Source: Tubulanus polymorphus (taxonomy: Eukaryota; Nemertea; Palaeonemertea; Tubulaniformes; Tubulanidae). From it: a DNA stretch of 64,000 bases. Made by a program: the position numbers and the translations under genes. Numbering within the stretch: position 1 is the first letter of the stretch; each line of letters starts with the position of its first letter. The notes under the pieces are model-generated. The model worked only from the letters and a program-made list of their open reading frames with translations, was not told the origin of the DNA and did not search any database. Location of the stretch: positions 17,938,450-18,002,449 of the forward strand of contig NC_134029.1 in the NCBI RefSeq assembly GCF_964204645.1, in the 5' to 3' direction. Of the stretch, positions 12,201 to 27,200 are shown piece after piece.

Positions 12201-15200
12201 GGACCTGGTCCAATGTTTTAAGTCAGGTCAAACAGGCCCAACTGGCACCCGTGTAAAAGGTTGGCTTGGGCCCAATCTGAGCCTAAAAACGCCCATGTGA
12301 TCTCAGCATATAACTAAATCTAGCTCTCCTAAGGAAATTAGGTATTCAAATGAGAAACTGGCCCGTGAATGATACAGGTTTAATAAGCAGATTGGACAGT
12401 TTCGACAAGGCAACCAATCCCGGTTCATTATAGACAATATGAATAGCTGAATGAGTAAAATTTTTGATGCAGGCAGAAAGACGTTGCCTCGCAAGAGTCT
12501 AAATACATCGATGTAGTAGCGTTTTTGTAAGTGATAAAACTCTCACCAAGACAACTTAAACCAATCCTAACAGCAGTATCTCGGCCTGAAGATATATAGT
12601 TGTAAATCACCAAAGAGCAAATAAAGTTTCATACAAAGTGCTTACTCATTTTAGATTTGATAGAAAAACATTTGATTTATAACATTCCAATTACGATTTA
12701 ACATATCACTTTCTGAACCAGAAATAAGACTAAATCTGTGAAATGTAAAAAAAACTGTAGTTCATGGCTGGATTTTTCGATGAAAATTGAAGCAAGGCTA
12801 CATATCTCAAAGCAACGCAATTCTATAACAGCTATTACAGGTGAACATATTGAGTTGAATCATGTTGACATCGTACTAATTGGGTGTCATATAATCTTAA
12901 TGATGATTATTATGAATATCCCAGCAGGGATATTTCAAAACAACAGTATTACTGGATTACTGGGAGTTTAGAGTATCAAATGATTACAAAATCTCTTAAA
13001 CATATAATCTTGTTGCAAATTGTAAGCTGATGGCATTCGAATATTTTACTGGCGACAAGTTCGGGACAAAACAAATCATGACCAGAAGGTGTCCTGAGAT
13101 AGATATTTGCTGATTTGACTAATGTTGCCCTGCAGCATGAATTAATACACCATTCATAAGGTCTAGTCAAGACTTAGCAAACCCCACACCCCAATTACCC
13201 CTGGAAATTGTTTTTATTGGCATTTTTAGACTGGAAAAATGAGAAGAAAATGATGGGCTTTGTTAAAAACCTAGCATAATACGCCACCCTTTTCCGGCCC
13301 AGAAAAAAATTACGAATATATTCCTAGGGCATCCTCCCCGGCAGGGATTCGAATGTGTTGGCATCGAGACTGCCACGGTACGAAACTCTGCCACACTATC
13401 CGTGAAATTTGCCTCATTGATTATACAACAAGCAATCTGCGCACCCGTTCTAGTGAAGCCGGGTGCCGTGGCTGAGTCTAGCGATGCCATCATGTTGGAA
13501 TTCCAAACAGGGAGGTTGTTCCAGGGGGGGGGTGTGCAGGGATAGCCACCTTTTGACTCGACGACATGTATTATATCATATAGGCCTATACAACGTTCAG
13601 ATTGTGCTCACCTCCCATCATATTGCGTAGTCTATCTTTAGCTCGATGTAATGCGCTACGATGGCCGGACGCTGACGGCGGTAAGTTCACTGATTCCGAA
13701 CTCGTATTGAGCAAGTCGTGTCTCTCCTGAGAGCGTTCGATAACGCCCTGCAACTCTAGACGGAACTTCGATCCGGGATATGTCAACGACATAGAAACAC
13801 CTTCAGATTCGTCCTGTAAAAAAAAACAACATTCGCATGATTACTGGTTAAACACTTTCTGTGAATTTATTGGTACACTTGCAGATAAATTGAAATTTTT
13901 TGAAGATTCCACACCAGTGTTGAATAATCGGCATACCGCTTTAGTGCATCTACACTGCGACGCAGTGTATCGTTAGTTACTAATATTTCGTCATGTTTGC
14001 TATCAGGTGCAGCTATCTTTCAATCGAGATAAAAACATCAATACACCACAATGCGGTGTACTATAATAACTTATTTTTCATTTAATATCTACATATATGT
14101 TGATAGCGGAGGAAAAATGAAACAGTTAAATGAAGGTAGCAATGGGAGCCTTAGGTATTAGCAAAGTCCATCACTGATTTCTACACCACACAGCAGTGTA
14201 GACGCACTGAAAGGGTTAACATATCGACAAAGAATAATTCCCAAATTCAGATTTTGAAATTGAATCTGCGTTTAAGAAAATTGAACTGGTCGGTTTTTGA
14301 TTTCATTTTAATGATGTCACAAAGCAAAATGTATAACATATATAAACATCGAAATAGATAAATGCCAGATTAAACAGCGTACAAGCGGAATCTATTTCAC
14401 CAACCCCATGATCAATAAACAAAGGTAATCGTTGAAATAACAGGACGAAGCAGATCGAGAAACAACTGCCCACAGATTATCAAGAAGACCATAGCAATGA
14501 TATGTACGGGGATTTACCTTATTAACTATATTTGAAAAATCAAATCAAACGTTAAGTCACGACACAAATGTAAAAACAGTTAATCTATAAATCATTGGTT
14601 AAAACTCATTCACGATTAGCGACAAGACATAGATAACATGCCATGCTTCTAAGGCCGGCGGCATAACGGAAGTCAGAAAACAAGAATTGTCTTTGTTCGG
14701 TACCAATATCCAGTTTCCATGCGAGGAAAAATAACATTATACAGCATTTCGCATGACTGAAATAGAACGTGCGAGTTGCCATTTGCTGATTCAGATGAAC
14801 CAGAAAAGTAACTGGTATCAAAAGACAGTAGACCAAAAAACTTGTTTCGATGAAAAAATACTTTCAAAATCTAGCAGTGACTTAATCCAATAAACACCAC
14901 CGACCAAAACAGTGTCTTTTCATTCACAGTAACAAATATACTGCATTTTGCTTCTATGAAAATTTTTGTTTTTCTGATTCTCGCCTGCCCTGGGCTTAAG
15001 AAGCCAATCTTTATAGCAACGACATGAATAAAACAATCCATTTCTTCGTATCTACGATGGAAACATGCTTTTCTACTGAAGCAAGCGGTTGCATTAGGAA
15101 CGGAGTACGTTTATGGCAAAACATTCGTTCAAAAACTTTTAATTTGCATTTTTCGGTAAATAGTTTTTAATGAATGTTTCGTCGGGAAATAACCGGGACC

Positions 15201-18200
15201 TAGTTCCGCTGATGAGAATCAATTTGAAACATACAAGATCATCAAAATAAATTGAATGGAGATCAATATTTCACAACTAGCCGAGTTAGTCACAAGAACT
15301 GAAATATGAGTTCATCATGATTGCTGCACTTTGATGGTGCTCATCTCAAGATAATTCCTCAGTGTAAAATCCTCAATAGAATGACCTTCAACTTTTGACA
15401 GGGAACCAAACTACTTAAAAAAGTCTTTTGTTTAGACGCACCAGTTCAACTTCTGTGGTTCACAGGATGAAAAGTTATTGATATCATTGAAAAAGTTATC
15501 TTTCTCCTCTGGCCGTAGCAGTCAAAATGATGTTACAAATCCTCAACAGCAGAACTGGGTCTAGTTAGAAAGTAGATAGATATATATGAAGGAGAAAGAT
15601 TATAGGCTCATACATGTGGCTCCCCGGAATCATCTGAATTGATAGAACTTAGCTCCCAGTGTTGCAGAGAAGTTGGAGATTTCTGAAACATTGCATTCAT
15701 CAATTTTACATCAATTAAAATGCTTACTATACGACGTACGAACCAAAAAACTTGGCTACTCGAGTGACGCTGCTAATAATAACTCCATTGATCATACAAG
15801 GATTTACAGGTAAACTCAGAACCTATTATAAGGACACCATTAATTTAAGGCGAACTTTTAACAGTAATAAGGAAAACAGACTCAATGGTTGAGACAGAAA
15901 GGCATAACAAAAATACACATTAAAAGGGGGACGTTTAGTTGCTTAACACATAGTCGACATAATATACATACTTTAATAATCATCTAAAAGCCATTGGATA
16001 AAATTAAAATAAAAAAATTTAATCAACATTATTAGATGTCGAAATGAAAGCATTAGAGAGGTCCTTTCTATTTTTCAAAGGCCAATAAATTATTGATGAA
16101 AATAAAATGACAACGACGTAGGAACTAATAAAAAAATAATATCAATGCAAAATTCTCAATTCTCAAAGTTGACATTGACATTCGAGGGGACTTACATCAG
16201 CAGTGTTATCTGAGATACTTTCTTGTTTTGCAAGTGGCGCCACCATTCTTCGTGAGCCAATCCGTACTGGATCCGATGCAGTCGTGAGCACCGAGCCGGC
16301 CGAGTATGATTTAATCATGCTGGGTTTCTTGTACCTAGGAGGAGGCTGTGAAGGGAGGGAGGTTACAAAAATCAAACGCAATACATCTGTATACATATTG
16401 TCAATATAGTGATACCTTTCTTACGCCTTAAACATCTGATTCAAGTTCATTTGCCGAATACGTATTATTGAAAGCTTAAAAACAATTACCCCCTCCCCGA
16501 ATCTCAACCATTCAGACACCAAGTGACCATCCAGTGCTAGGTACATCTATCTACCATCTGTACAACTTAACATGTAGCAAGTGCCACTAATGCTCATCAA
16601 AAAACTTTACTCTGGCTGGTATGCCCAATTTCGGACTGCAAAGCCGGACTATATGCCCCAGGTACAGAAGACTCCGCACAGTCAGATCCATTCCAACAGC
16701 CGTATTTTAAGTTGACATTTACAAAATGTCAAACTGGGTCAACTTATGTATAAGATTAAATTTCAAGATATTCAATTCAACTTTCAGGCTTCCAAGTTTT
16801 TGCGTATTAGTGGCAAATGACCTCTTGAGGGGGACAATCGGCCGATAGCTTTTTCCTAAATAGAATAATCTTTACGCTAAATTCATATATAATTTACTAG
16901 TGTTTGATCAGCATGCATTTGAAATCAACATGCTTCGAGCGAGCACACATCACAGCCAGTGTGAGTTTATAAATTAGTAAAGGATGACATTCCCCGTTAA
17001 AAATAATCAACAATCAGATATCTTCTACTTAATCAGATATCTTCTAGTGCTACTACTACTCATTGCCATATCTCAAACCATCCCGCATGAGAGAGCATCT
17101 AGAAAATTTAACATTCTTCACTTAACGAATAACCCAAAGAAGCCGGAGGGTATCAACACTCACTGCGGATAGATTTCAAAATTGGAACAGTCAACACATG
17201 CGCTGTACTATGTTGCCTTAGGCCAAATGTTGTATTGAATTGATTTTTCACCATCAATTTTCAGTTGCTGTTATAAGTTTTTAACATTTTTATAATATCG
17301 ATCATGTAAGTTACAGTAACATTACAAATTCATTGAATTATCTCGCCAAAATAAAATTCATTAGCTTCAAGGTACTATTTTTTTTCTGAAAATTTCTAAC
17401 ACCATTTTGTGACCTTCTGGAGCTTAAAGGTGGTTATTCGTTCAGAAATGACAGTTAAATTTGCAGAGATGCTCCATAAATAAAGAGAAAGAATTATAAA
17501 ATGAAATTTCCAATTGCAGCGAGTAAAATTTTCTCGAATAAATAGAGGAATGAATGAGCTATCATGCAACGCAAGTTATTCAGAGATAAATCTGCTTTTC
17601 GTAATTCGAACGTTTCAAATCGTCCAAAAAACATGGCATGCCCGTTTTATTCATCTATCGAATGTTACGAATTTAGTTCAATCGTTACACGTGATGTTAT
17701 CAGTGTAAATCATTAAATCCTCTGTTATAACGTCCAATAAAATGAAATCTGTTTCAGCAGTGCCACAGAATTATTCGTTAATCACTTATTTAAGTTAGGA
17801 TATCAACGGTTTACTCGATGTTGAAGTCGTAGTCATGTAATGGAAATAGAACAGAATTTTTAGTACAAAAAAAATGCCTGAAATTAGTAGAAGCAATTAT
17901 TATTCTGAATAATTATTACATTGCATGTAAACGATAGTAGTGTTTTAGTACGATAGCTTATAAATAATAACTACAGTTCGAAGTTGTATACAACTTCGAA
18001 CCAAAAATGATAATAATATCATAGAATAGAGTTAATAGTTCTTTATATATTTGACATTACTGACCGTAGGTCGTGCTACCTCTTCGCTAGAGCCGCTGCC
18101 AGGAGCTCTAAAATAGAAATCAGAAACATATTTTCAAAAATATGTCTACAAATTGTTTCCAACGACATCCTGAAGTGCGTTAAAGGGTAACTGACACTTT

Positions 18201-21200
18201 TTTAAAGATTTTCTACTTTTTACACTAAACGATATATTATAGTATACAATAAGGCTAGGTGATTTCATAATTGGAAAAATCTTTTCAATCTAGTCAGAAT
18301 TGATGATTTTGATGTTCGCGCACCTGTTCAGTGTATACATTGCTTCTGCTGAACGCGTGGTGCTGTGTCAATTAATAGAACTACGTCACTAAAGTAACGG
18401 CTCGGAAATGATGTCTATAGAAATGAATAGGAAATAAGCTACAAGAGCAATTCAACTTAATTTTATACCTATTTGGCATTCGAATTGAGACAAAATGCCT
18501 CTTGATTTTTAAAGTCTACATATTAATGATTATAATTAGCTGTTGAACGGACCATATCCGTTCAAACTAAGCGCAAAAATAGGATTTGAATAGCAATCCA
18601 TGGCATTTTCTAGTAGACAGCAGGGAACATGGATGTTTAAATCATCGTTTTGTAATATCATTTAGTGATAGTAAGTAAGATCATGGTTAGATCTAAGAAT
18701 ATTTTGACTTATGAACTGATGATGAAACTAGAGATAGGCGATGAAAATATCTAACAGATAGGGATTGCTTTTCTTTGATGAAAATGGTTAATGGCTATGC
18801 TTCAGGAACTTCACCTTGCACTACAGGAATAGTGTTTGATTTAATCTTACATGGTTGACACTCAGCCATTTTGAAAACAACTATGATCAATATTGATTAG
18901 GCTTGTTATCTTCATGCCATAAACCTTGCATATAAATATGAAGGCAGTGTACTACAGAAACTGCATTGTGTAGGACCGCAACAACGTATTTTGAGAATCC
19001 AATAAGGCCACCAGGCAGCAATCTTGCACGCGGACACTGATAGGGATTGTTACCTTCGTACCATACATCATTTTTGTACAATTGATGGATCTTACATAAA
19101 TTGTACATTGTGGTGTTTGTAGGTTTTTCTTTTACGCTAAGTTCAATCAGTTTTTATCAGGTCATAAGAGTTAGAGAGTATGGAAAAATTGGAAATTGTC
19201 GTCAACTCTGCCCAGATCTATGCTGGATCTGTTTTTATTAAGCGGGAGTTGAGAGTTTCATAATATCATTCATACCGCGCTCGTTTGATAATTGGTGAAG
19301 GAACGCTGTCATCGGACATGAATTTGACGAGTGAAGGGTTGATATTCAGAGAAGACTCCTGTAGTGTCATGCGCGGTGTATTGGGAGGAGTCATTCCGCT
19401 AGTTTTAGTTCGCTGCTGGCTTTCTGATACATCATCCAGTATGCCACTACTCCTAGAATACAATGTGGAAAACATAGGGTCAAGGTTTTTATGATTGTTT
19501 TGCTAAGAGAACTCTATGCACATTTCGCATACAAAATAGTAGCACAATTTCAAAGAATCTTCAATTGTCACATCAGTGTAAACAAGCCCCATTCCTATAT
19601 CTCTGTATATGGGATAAAAAGACTGGTCCAGGGTTGTTCATTATTTCAAAATGAACCATTTCTTCTCTTGCGCGTGAAACAGTCTATTCAACGACCTGTG
19701 TGATGCAAAGCTCGGGTCTGGTCCGCACAGCCCAAATAAGAACTGGCTGACAAAATTAGCATGAACCTGGCTTGTATTTCTATGAGTGGGACATCTATCT
19801 CACTTACTCTTCGGAATCGTTGGTGTGCGTACTACGTCGTTCGAGATCAATATCAATTTCTTCAATACTCGACTCTTTCACTAGTATACCCTCATCACTG
19901 ATGCTAGAATGTGGATCTGCGCGTAATTTACTGCGTTGATGAAAGGATTTTATTCGGTCATGATCGAGCTCCTCGTCGTGTATATCCTGCAATTCAATTC
20001 AATACAGACAAATAACCATCTCAGTCACTCAAAATTTCTGTACATTCAGAATTATTTCTAGCAGATGGTTTGTTATAATTTGAATGCCAGCTTTAAATAA
20101 CTGCTATAATATTCAGTCCTCAAATTGGAACTGGGTCCAACTGGATCCTGCCTTTTCAATTAATCGCAAATCAAGAGGCAGGTTGCAGATAAATCCTCAA
20201 TGTTCTCTATTGATATCTGACTCTAGCTTTGACTTTTGAAATGAATTAATCTTAACCTGTTATCAATTGAACGAATGGAACCAGGACCAGCTCATTAAAA
20301 GTATGATTAAGTACCTTGATAAGATGTTCTTGTGCTTTTTTCTCCGAGATCTCAGCAAGTCTGTACGTAGGAAATAACAGAATATGTATTCGTCAAAAAA
20401 ATTTCAAACAAAACTAGCATTTGCTATACAAAATTTATACAATATGAAACATTTCAGAATATCAAGAATTTGGTAGAAAAATAATGTGATGGCGTATGTT
20501 TTTTGATTGAATTCTTAATTATCCGAAGAACAGTGATGACGTGAATTACAAACCTCCGCAGCTGCTCCTCTTGTTCTTGTTTGCGTCTTTCTTCTGCTAG
20601 TTTTTGTTCGGATTCTCGTCTGATTCGTTCTTCGTTCTCTCGTCGTCGTTTCTGTTCATCAAGCCGACGTTCCATTTCAGCATTTAACAATTCTACATAC
20701 CTACAAACAATTGGATTGAAAATATTAACTTGAAGGCATATTCAACACTTTGCCTTCTAGCTGGGTCGAATCAATGGACTTTTCCATTTCTACATTTTTC
20801 ACCCCCTTATAATTGGCTTTCTTTCACATTTTTTCAGCAACAAAATACCTGTATTTTTTTCATACAAATTTCTCACTATACAAAAGAAATCACAATCTGG
20901 ACTGATCGAAGTAATATTTCTTAAACTTAAACACAGTTTGTGCATAAATTCCTAACGTGAAACTGGCACATATTTCTGTACATAGGACATCTATCTCACT
21001 TCACGCCATATGGCATGAAAAAGGGGATGAAAACATATTGACCGACAATTCTCATGAATTTTTCATACATTTTTATGATTTTTCGTAGAATTTCCAAATT
21101 TTTCCATTTAAAATGTTTCACAACTTATACATTGAACTAACCCCTGCCACTAAATAGGGTGCAGTAGGGCAAAGCCTGATCAGGGCCATGGTTTTAAGAC

Positions 21201-24200
21201 TCAAACTATTAGGAATAAGCTTTTTCATCAAAGTAAGGTTGTCACCAACTAGCAATCAAAACATATTTTGACCATGATCTTCAAAGGTAGGCATACCCCA
21301 GTATGTAACAGTGCACATAACCTAATTACCGTTTTCTGGCGATGTAACCGCGGTACCAACGTTGAATATTCACTGCAGCTGCGACGTGTTTCCGTAAGCG
21401 TTTGCGCGCCTGATAATGACGGTACCAGCGTTGAATGATGATAGTCGCGCATAACTGCAATCTCAAATGACAGAGCTTCTGTTGAGCGAGGAATGACCGA
21501 ACATGACTCTAGAAAAAACAAATAAGATGACACGTACTGATACATCTTCATTTTGCACCAGCAGTTTGATGTATTTCTATGTTGAGTTCCCACTGTACAA
21601 AACCCCGGCCAGAGCAAAGACGATGATGTGCAGATATTCAAAGTTTTGGTTATTTTTAGGACATTATAAGTAATAAATCTTATTTTAGTTATCTTTTAAA
21701 GAATACGATGGACCATTGGTCTCATGGCTCGCTCGTCGCTTGCAGAAATGCACTTAAAGCCCAATGCACATGACACACGGAAACAAAAGACAGAAACATG
21801 TTACTGATTGTTTCCTGGTGTTGGATGCATTACAAGAAATGAGAAAACAGTTTCGGGAAACAATGTTTCAGAGATCAAACATGTTTGATTTTAGTTAAAA
21901 TGTCTATGCCTTTGGCCCAGCGTAGTGGACTAATGTGACGTAATGTGCCTGCATTGTCCGCTTCAACCAGGGAAAAATTACAGGTCTTGTCACACATTAT
22001 CAGTGGCGTTTCACTACAATTAGCAACAGGTTTTCTAATGGGGTATACCAAGTCATCGGACAATGCACTGGACAGTCCAGGACAAAGCAGCGCCTGGCGC
22101 AATAGGTATTCTCAAATGAAATTTCCTGCACTTATAGCACAGACATAAGTCTTCTTTTGCGTGCATGCGTGCGTGCTCTGGAGTTTTTGATTCTACGATA
22201 CAATCTCTATCAGACATATGGATTTGGATTATTTACCTGTATAACCAGTGCAGCAGCTCTCATACGCAGGAAATTGCGTCGTTCAAAATGCATTTTCATC
22301 CAACGTTGTATCATAATAACGCGCTTCATGATGGCATTATGTAATGCTGTGTCGATCAGAATCTTTTCTCGTTCACGCAGGAAAACCTAAATATATACAC
22401 ATAATAAAAAAATGCTTTTACGAAAAGAATATCCCTGAAGACATATTATGCCCCCACATGAGATGAAACACATAAGTTAATATCACGCTTCGAGCTATTC
22501 TATGGTAATCCTACCGGGGAATTCCAAAAAACAGAAAATTCGAGTTCATCACAGGAACAAAATGTGCTTGTCTTGTTACAAGCAAACCTTAAACATGCTA
22601 TCAAACCTTAAATCTTTATCAGTTTTATTACTCGCCTTTGATTTTCCGAGTTGATAATTTTCGCTGTTCATATCCAGATGTTCGAGGAATTTCTCGACAT
22701 CGACTTTCGAACTTAAACGTCCTTTCGGCAGCAGAATCTCATAATGTTGAATAAATTCCTGTGAAATATGATCGATAAAATTGTCTTCATAAGTCCTTCA
22801 ATGACGTATGACAAATGTTTTATGAGTAATTCGATTACAGTAGCTGATGCAATGTTAGTACATGTACAATAGAAGGTGCTCACCGCATCATACAAGTGAA
22901 AAGTTGATGCACCTTCTGAACGGCATTACACTTATAAAATTATCTAATTATTGACAACCATTTCTTATAAATAAGGGCGTTTGAAATCACTAACAAATAT
23001 CCTGATTAGCTAGCTTCCTAACACCCTGCACCAAGTCGTGATGACAGGACTACATAATTATCACATCATCATTATTTTTAGATTCACAGTTAACAAAATT
23101 TGATTTCCGATTGGGTAAGCTTAATATAATTATACGGACATGCTAATATTTCATCTCTTCATAATCACTATGATTGAAGCACAGAAGAGATACATCAATA
23201 CTTACATCAAATGTTAGACGATAATTATATCCAGAGCGTCTAATTTCCACTGTTGCTAACATACCAGTATATCTTAACTGACGTAAGATTATCTCATCAA
23301 CAAAGTGACAGGGAGCCTTAAAATAGATTCAAATAAACAGACATTAAGCGAAAATATAAAGAGAAACCATAGCAAATTATCAGGAGCTAGACCACGCCAA
23401 GACAACGGAATAGCTAACGAATAATAACAAGTGGTGATGTATTTTTGTAGTAAATACATTGTAAGTTTGTTCGGATTCGTTCTACCAAAAAATTACCTTA
23501 TCGGCATTAGACTTGATACACCGAACGAAGAAAGGATTCGCTCTTTCTAAGTTATCCATTAAACAATCGAGTGAGTACTGAAATAAAAATAATCAAAATC
23601 TAAATTATAATCGCATTCTTTGCAATAAACACAACTTCATTCTGCTATAATAACGACGATTTTAAATACCTGAAATTGTGCTCCGACACTCGGAGGCTGT
23701 TTTTTGGAGGGAATTATTTGTTTACCAAGAGTACGTCGCCCAGTGACAGATTTCAGAGCTTTCAAATCTCTTAAGCCCTACAAATAAGAAAGTAACAAGT
23801 AGTGGAAATTGATATTCCTGCATTAATCGAGGCCCAGCTGGTCTAAATGATGTAGGTACCAGTGGATAACAACATTGATAATCGAAACTCTAGTATTCAT
23901 CTCGTTCCATATCCAATTAGGAGAGTTAAGAGTTACAAGTTAAAACTCTAGGATTAGTTCATGTTTCAAAGTTTTAAATCTATCTCGAGTCAAATTTCAA
24001 CTCAGAATTGGATCCAGCAAACGGATAAGCTTCAACCAACTTTTGAGCAGATGTCTCCAATTGGCAACCATAAGCTACAATGTCTAACAGCTCTATGAAG
24101 ATTGCAATAACTTGGCTGTATGTTAATACCTATCCTGCGTAATTATTGAGAATATCAAAGACGTGGATTTGAAATTGAAAACAATTTTTGTAAAAGTCAA

Positions 24201-27200
24201 CTGAAAGATGACACATCAATGACAGCTGACGATGGATCAACTAGAAAATGAAATGTTTAGCCTAGCAGTTTGTGGTTTACCTTGGAAGGTCTTGTCTTTG
24301 GCTTGAATGATTTGCTTTTCCTGAAATTGACAAAATTATCATGAACCCGGTGAACACGCTGCAATGAGTCAATAAAAAGCTTTATAGAATTTTTTTCTAT
24401 TAAGATTTTTTGGGGGAATTAAGTCTTTTTCAGTCTAGTGCAATTAAGCTACACAATCGATGACAAATTACATATGCTAACTTCATACGCTAAACCTTAC
24501 AAAAACCGGAATTTGGCTGAATAAGATATTTTCAAATTTTTTTCCTTTTATCACAAGGATGAGATAGATAAATTGCATAATGAACATAGATAACCACAGA
24601 TGAGGAAGGTAGATGCATCGATAAAATGACATGCAGATTATATGAGATAATTCATGCAGAGTGTGCTGTACACAAATGCAAATACATCGTCATAAAAGGA
24701 ACTGCTGCCAGCATATAAACAACTGTATAAACCACTGAATTTTCAGATTTTTTAGATTAGCAAAGCCTGCAATGTAGAAAATGCAATTGAATGGACAGGT
24801 TTTCCTTGTCACTTTCTTGTCATTGAATATATACAGTAAATGGGAAAAACTCACTGAAAACTGGTAGCAGTTGTAGATGAGTGGAAAATAATGATGTATA
24901 AAAAATCAACAAAAAATCTGTTTTTCAGATAGCAAAAAGGTCATCAGAACTCTTGAGAATATCGTACACAAGCTCTTTCAACTTCAATGCGTTTAAATGC
25001 CTGCCTTTTGACATTTAAAAAAATTCGAAAATTTTTTGGCCGACATAGGGATGATATGCCTTAAGCCTAGCGCACACCTCTATATATCTATGATAATCAT
25101 ATGTCCAAAATTGCAAGCAAATATTGCCAGTGTTGACTGCATGAATGGTGCAATATTCACACGCACATATAGACAATAAATCATTAACTGGCAGTACTTT
25201 ATATGCATGTCACATGACCACAAAGTGGCAGCCGTTAATTCACATGTAGTGTTAAGTCCTCATTTTAAGGCATTTAAGGGGGCAATCTGAATGGATCAGA
25301 AATTAGATATTGAAAAAATATTGAATGAACTACAGAAAGAACAGCTAAAGGCTGGCTGCTTATGTCAACAAGCAACACGACGCCTACCGACGCAACTTGG
25401 GTTTATCGCCGATTAGCGACAACTAGCGGCCAACGAGAGGCCACCAGTTGCTGCTCTATCGGTTCGACATAAGCCGGCTTGCGACGGCAACCCGACCCCT
25501 ACAGACTCGTCACAAGCCGTATCGGGCTGGTTGCCCATGTTCTACTCCGGCCTACGGAAGGCAGGCAGTTGCTTTCGATTGCACCCGACATAAGGCAATC
25601 TGCGATGCTCTTCATCACGGTAGATGACTGGACCAAAGATCTAGAAACGATATTGGTAGGGTGTGAGCGGCCATCTTGATATGATGTCGCTAGCACATTG
25701 TATTCGAAACAGAATCAGAAAGTTAAAAATCTTAAAGAAATAGCTTTTCTAAAAGAAATCATTTCTCAATAATTTAAATTTATTCTCAAAATGCTTATCA
25801 TGTGACAATCTGAGCCGTTGCAGTTGCCAGTAATCGTAACCGACATAAGCAGGGAAGCAACTGAGACGATCTCGTATATCCGCTAGTCGGCCTCAGACGC
25901 TGCGAATCGGAGCACATTCGACATAAGCTGGGCTGCGTTCGCGGTTGCGTCGGTAGGCATCGCGTTGCTTGTCGACATAAGCAAGCCTTAAGGGAAGAAA
26001 GATGGGGACTTCGGCTTAATCAATTCTTCGGCAATTATTTCATCCACATCCACGTTCCTACTGAGCAACGCCATTGTTATAGCCGCGTCATGTGATTCAC
26101 CTACGCATCAATGATATTCACTTGCCAATTATCGTTTTCTTTCAGAGTATACCTATATACCTACAAGACCTTCTCAGGTGCAATGAAACGTAAAACGCAT
26201 GCCATATAACGACCAAATGAAAAATTGTCATGAGATAACAAACACGTGCAGATAGAATCTTGAGACGATTATCACTAAGGTGTGTGCACTAGGCATCGCT
26301 AAGACAGACCTATACAATGTATTTGTCAGCATTCTCGAGGCCAGTTATTTCAAGACAAAATATATAACAATAGGAAAGGATTGGATGATACAGGGGAGTA
26401 CAGGAAACATATATATGATTACATAGAGTTCATGACTTTATCGGCTATTTGGAGCTGAAGTTGTACACCTTACTCGAAAAGCTGTGACTGTGAAAAATAA
26501 GGAATTCATAACAAATATCTCAAGTTGTTATATCCCTTTTCAAGTTTTCCCTGATTTTCCATTCCCCGAGTAAATCAGTGAAATTTCTACATTTAGAATG
26601 TTACAATTCATTCATTTTTCAATGAATCACATGCTGACAACACATGGTCAAAAGCATTATCCGAATTCCGTGAGGTTTCTTTTTGGTAAAATTTGTGAAA
26701 ATCCAGGAGGTTACCCTGATTTTTCAGATTCCCAGAGTTTTCCCGGTTTTCCTGGTCAGTGGCCACCCTGTAAAACTGTTAAGTGGTGTTTTCAGAGAAA
26801 TACAATGAAATGAACTGAAACCTTTTTTACAATATGTTTCCACTTATATTCTCAAGTTTGGAATTAACTTGCGTGTATGACCTTCACAAATAGCCACTAA
26901 GTCTAGAAACACCAGTCACATCGGCAGGACATTCTGATGATGCCCAGATCTGTGTGCCTGGCTAAGGGGATGTATACAATTTTTTTTTCAATAATAGCAA
27001 ACATACATGATAATCGAATTGTTGAAGCGATTGCCACCAGACGAGGATGATGATGATGATGACGATGCTCTCCAATGAACATCGATAGGAGAATGAGGAT
27101 TAGGCTGGACGGGGCTCGTGCCAGGGGATGTGTTGTAGCTACTAGCATGCAGGGCAGTGAAACTATGGCGATTGCATGACATCCGATTGTTCAGAGCAGT

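Larger units (their letters stand above)
10589..13611 (-). other. MYO9 intron 28 (3.0 kb) with several repeats
   Basis: Contains dispersed-family copy 10879-11400, an inverted-end element (12012-12306), a SINE-like module near 11480-11560 and its relative on the opposite strand at 13326-13500. No exon recognised. Confidence 0.6.

Noticed and set aside
21945-22148. GCATTGTCCG/CGGACAATGC inverted pair
   Set aside because: A single short pair about 110 bp apart in an intron, with no target duplication or other copy seen.
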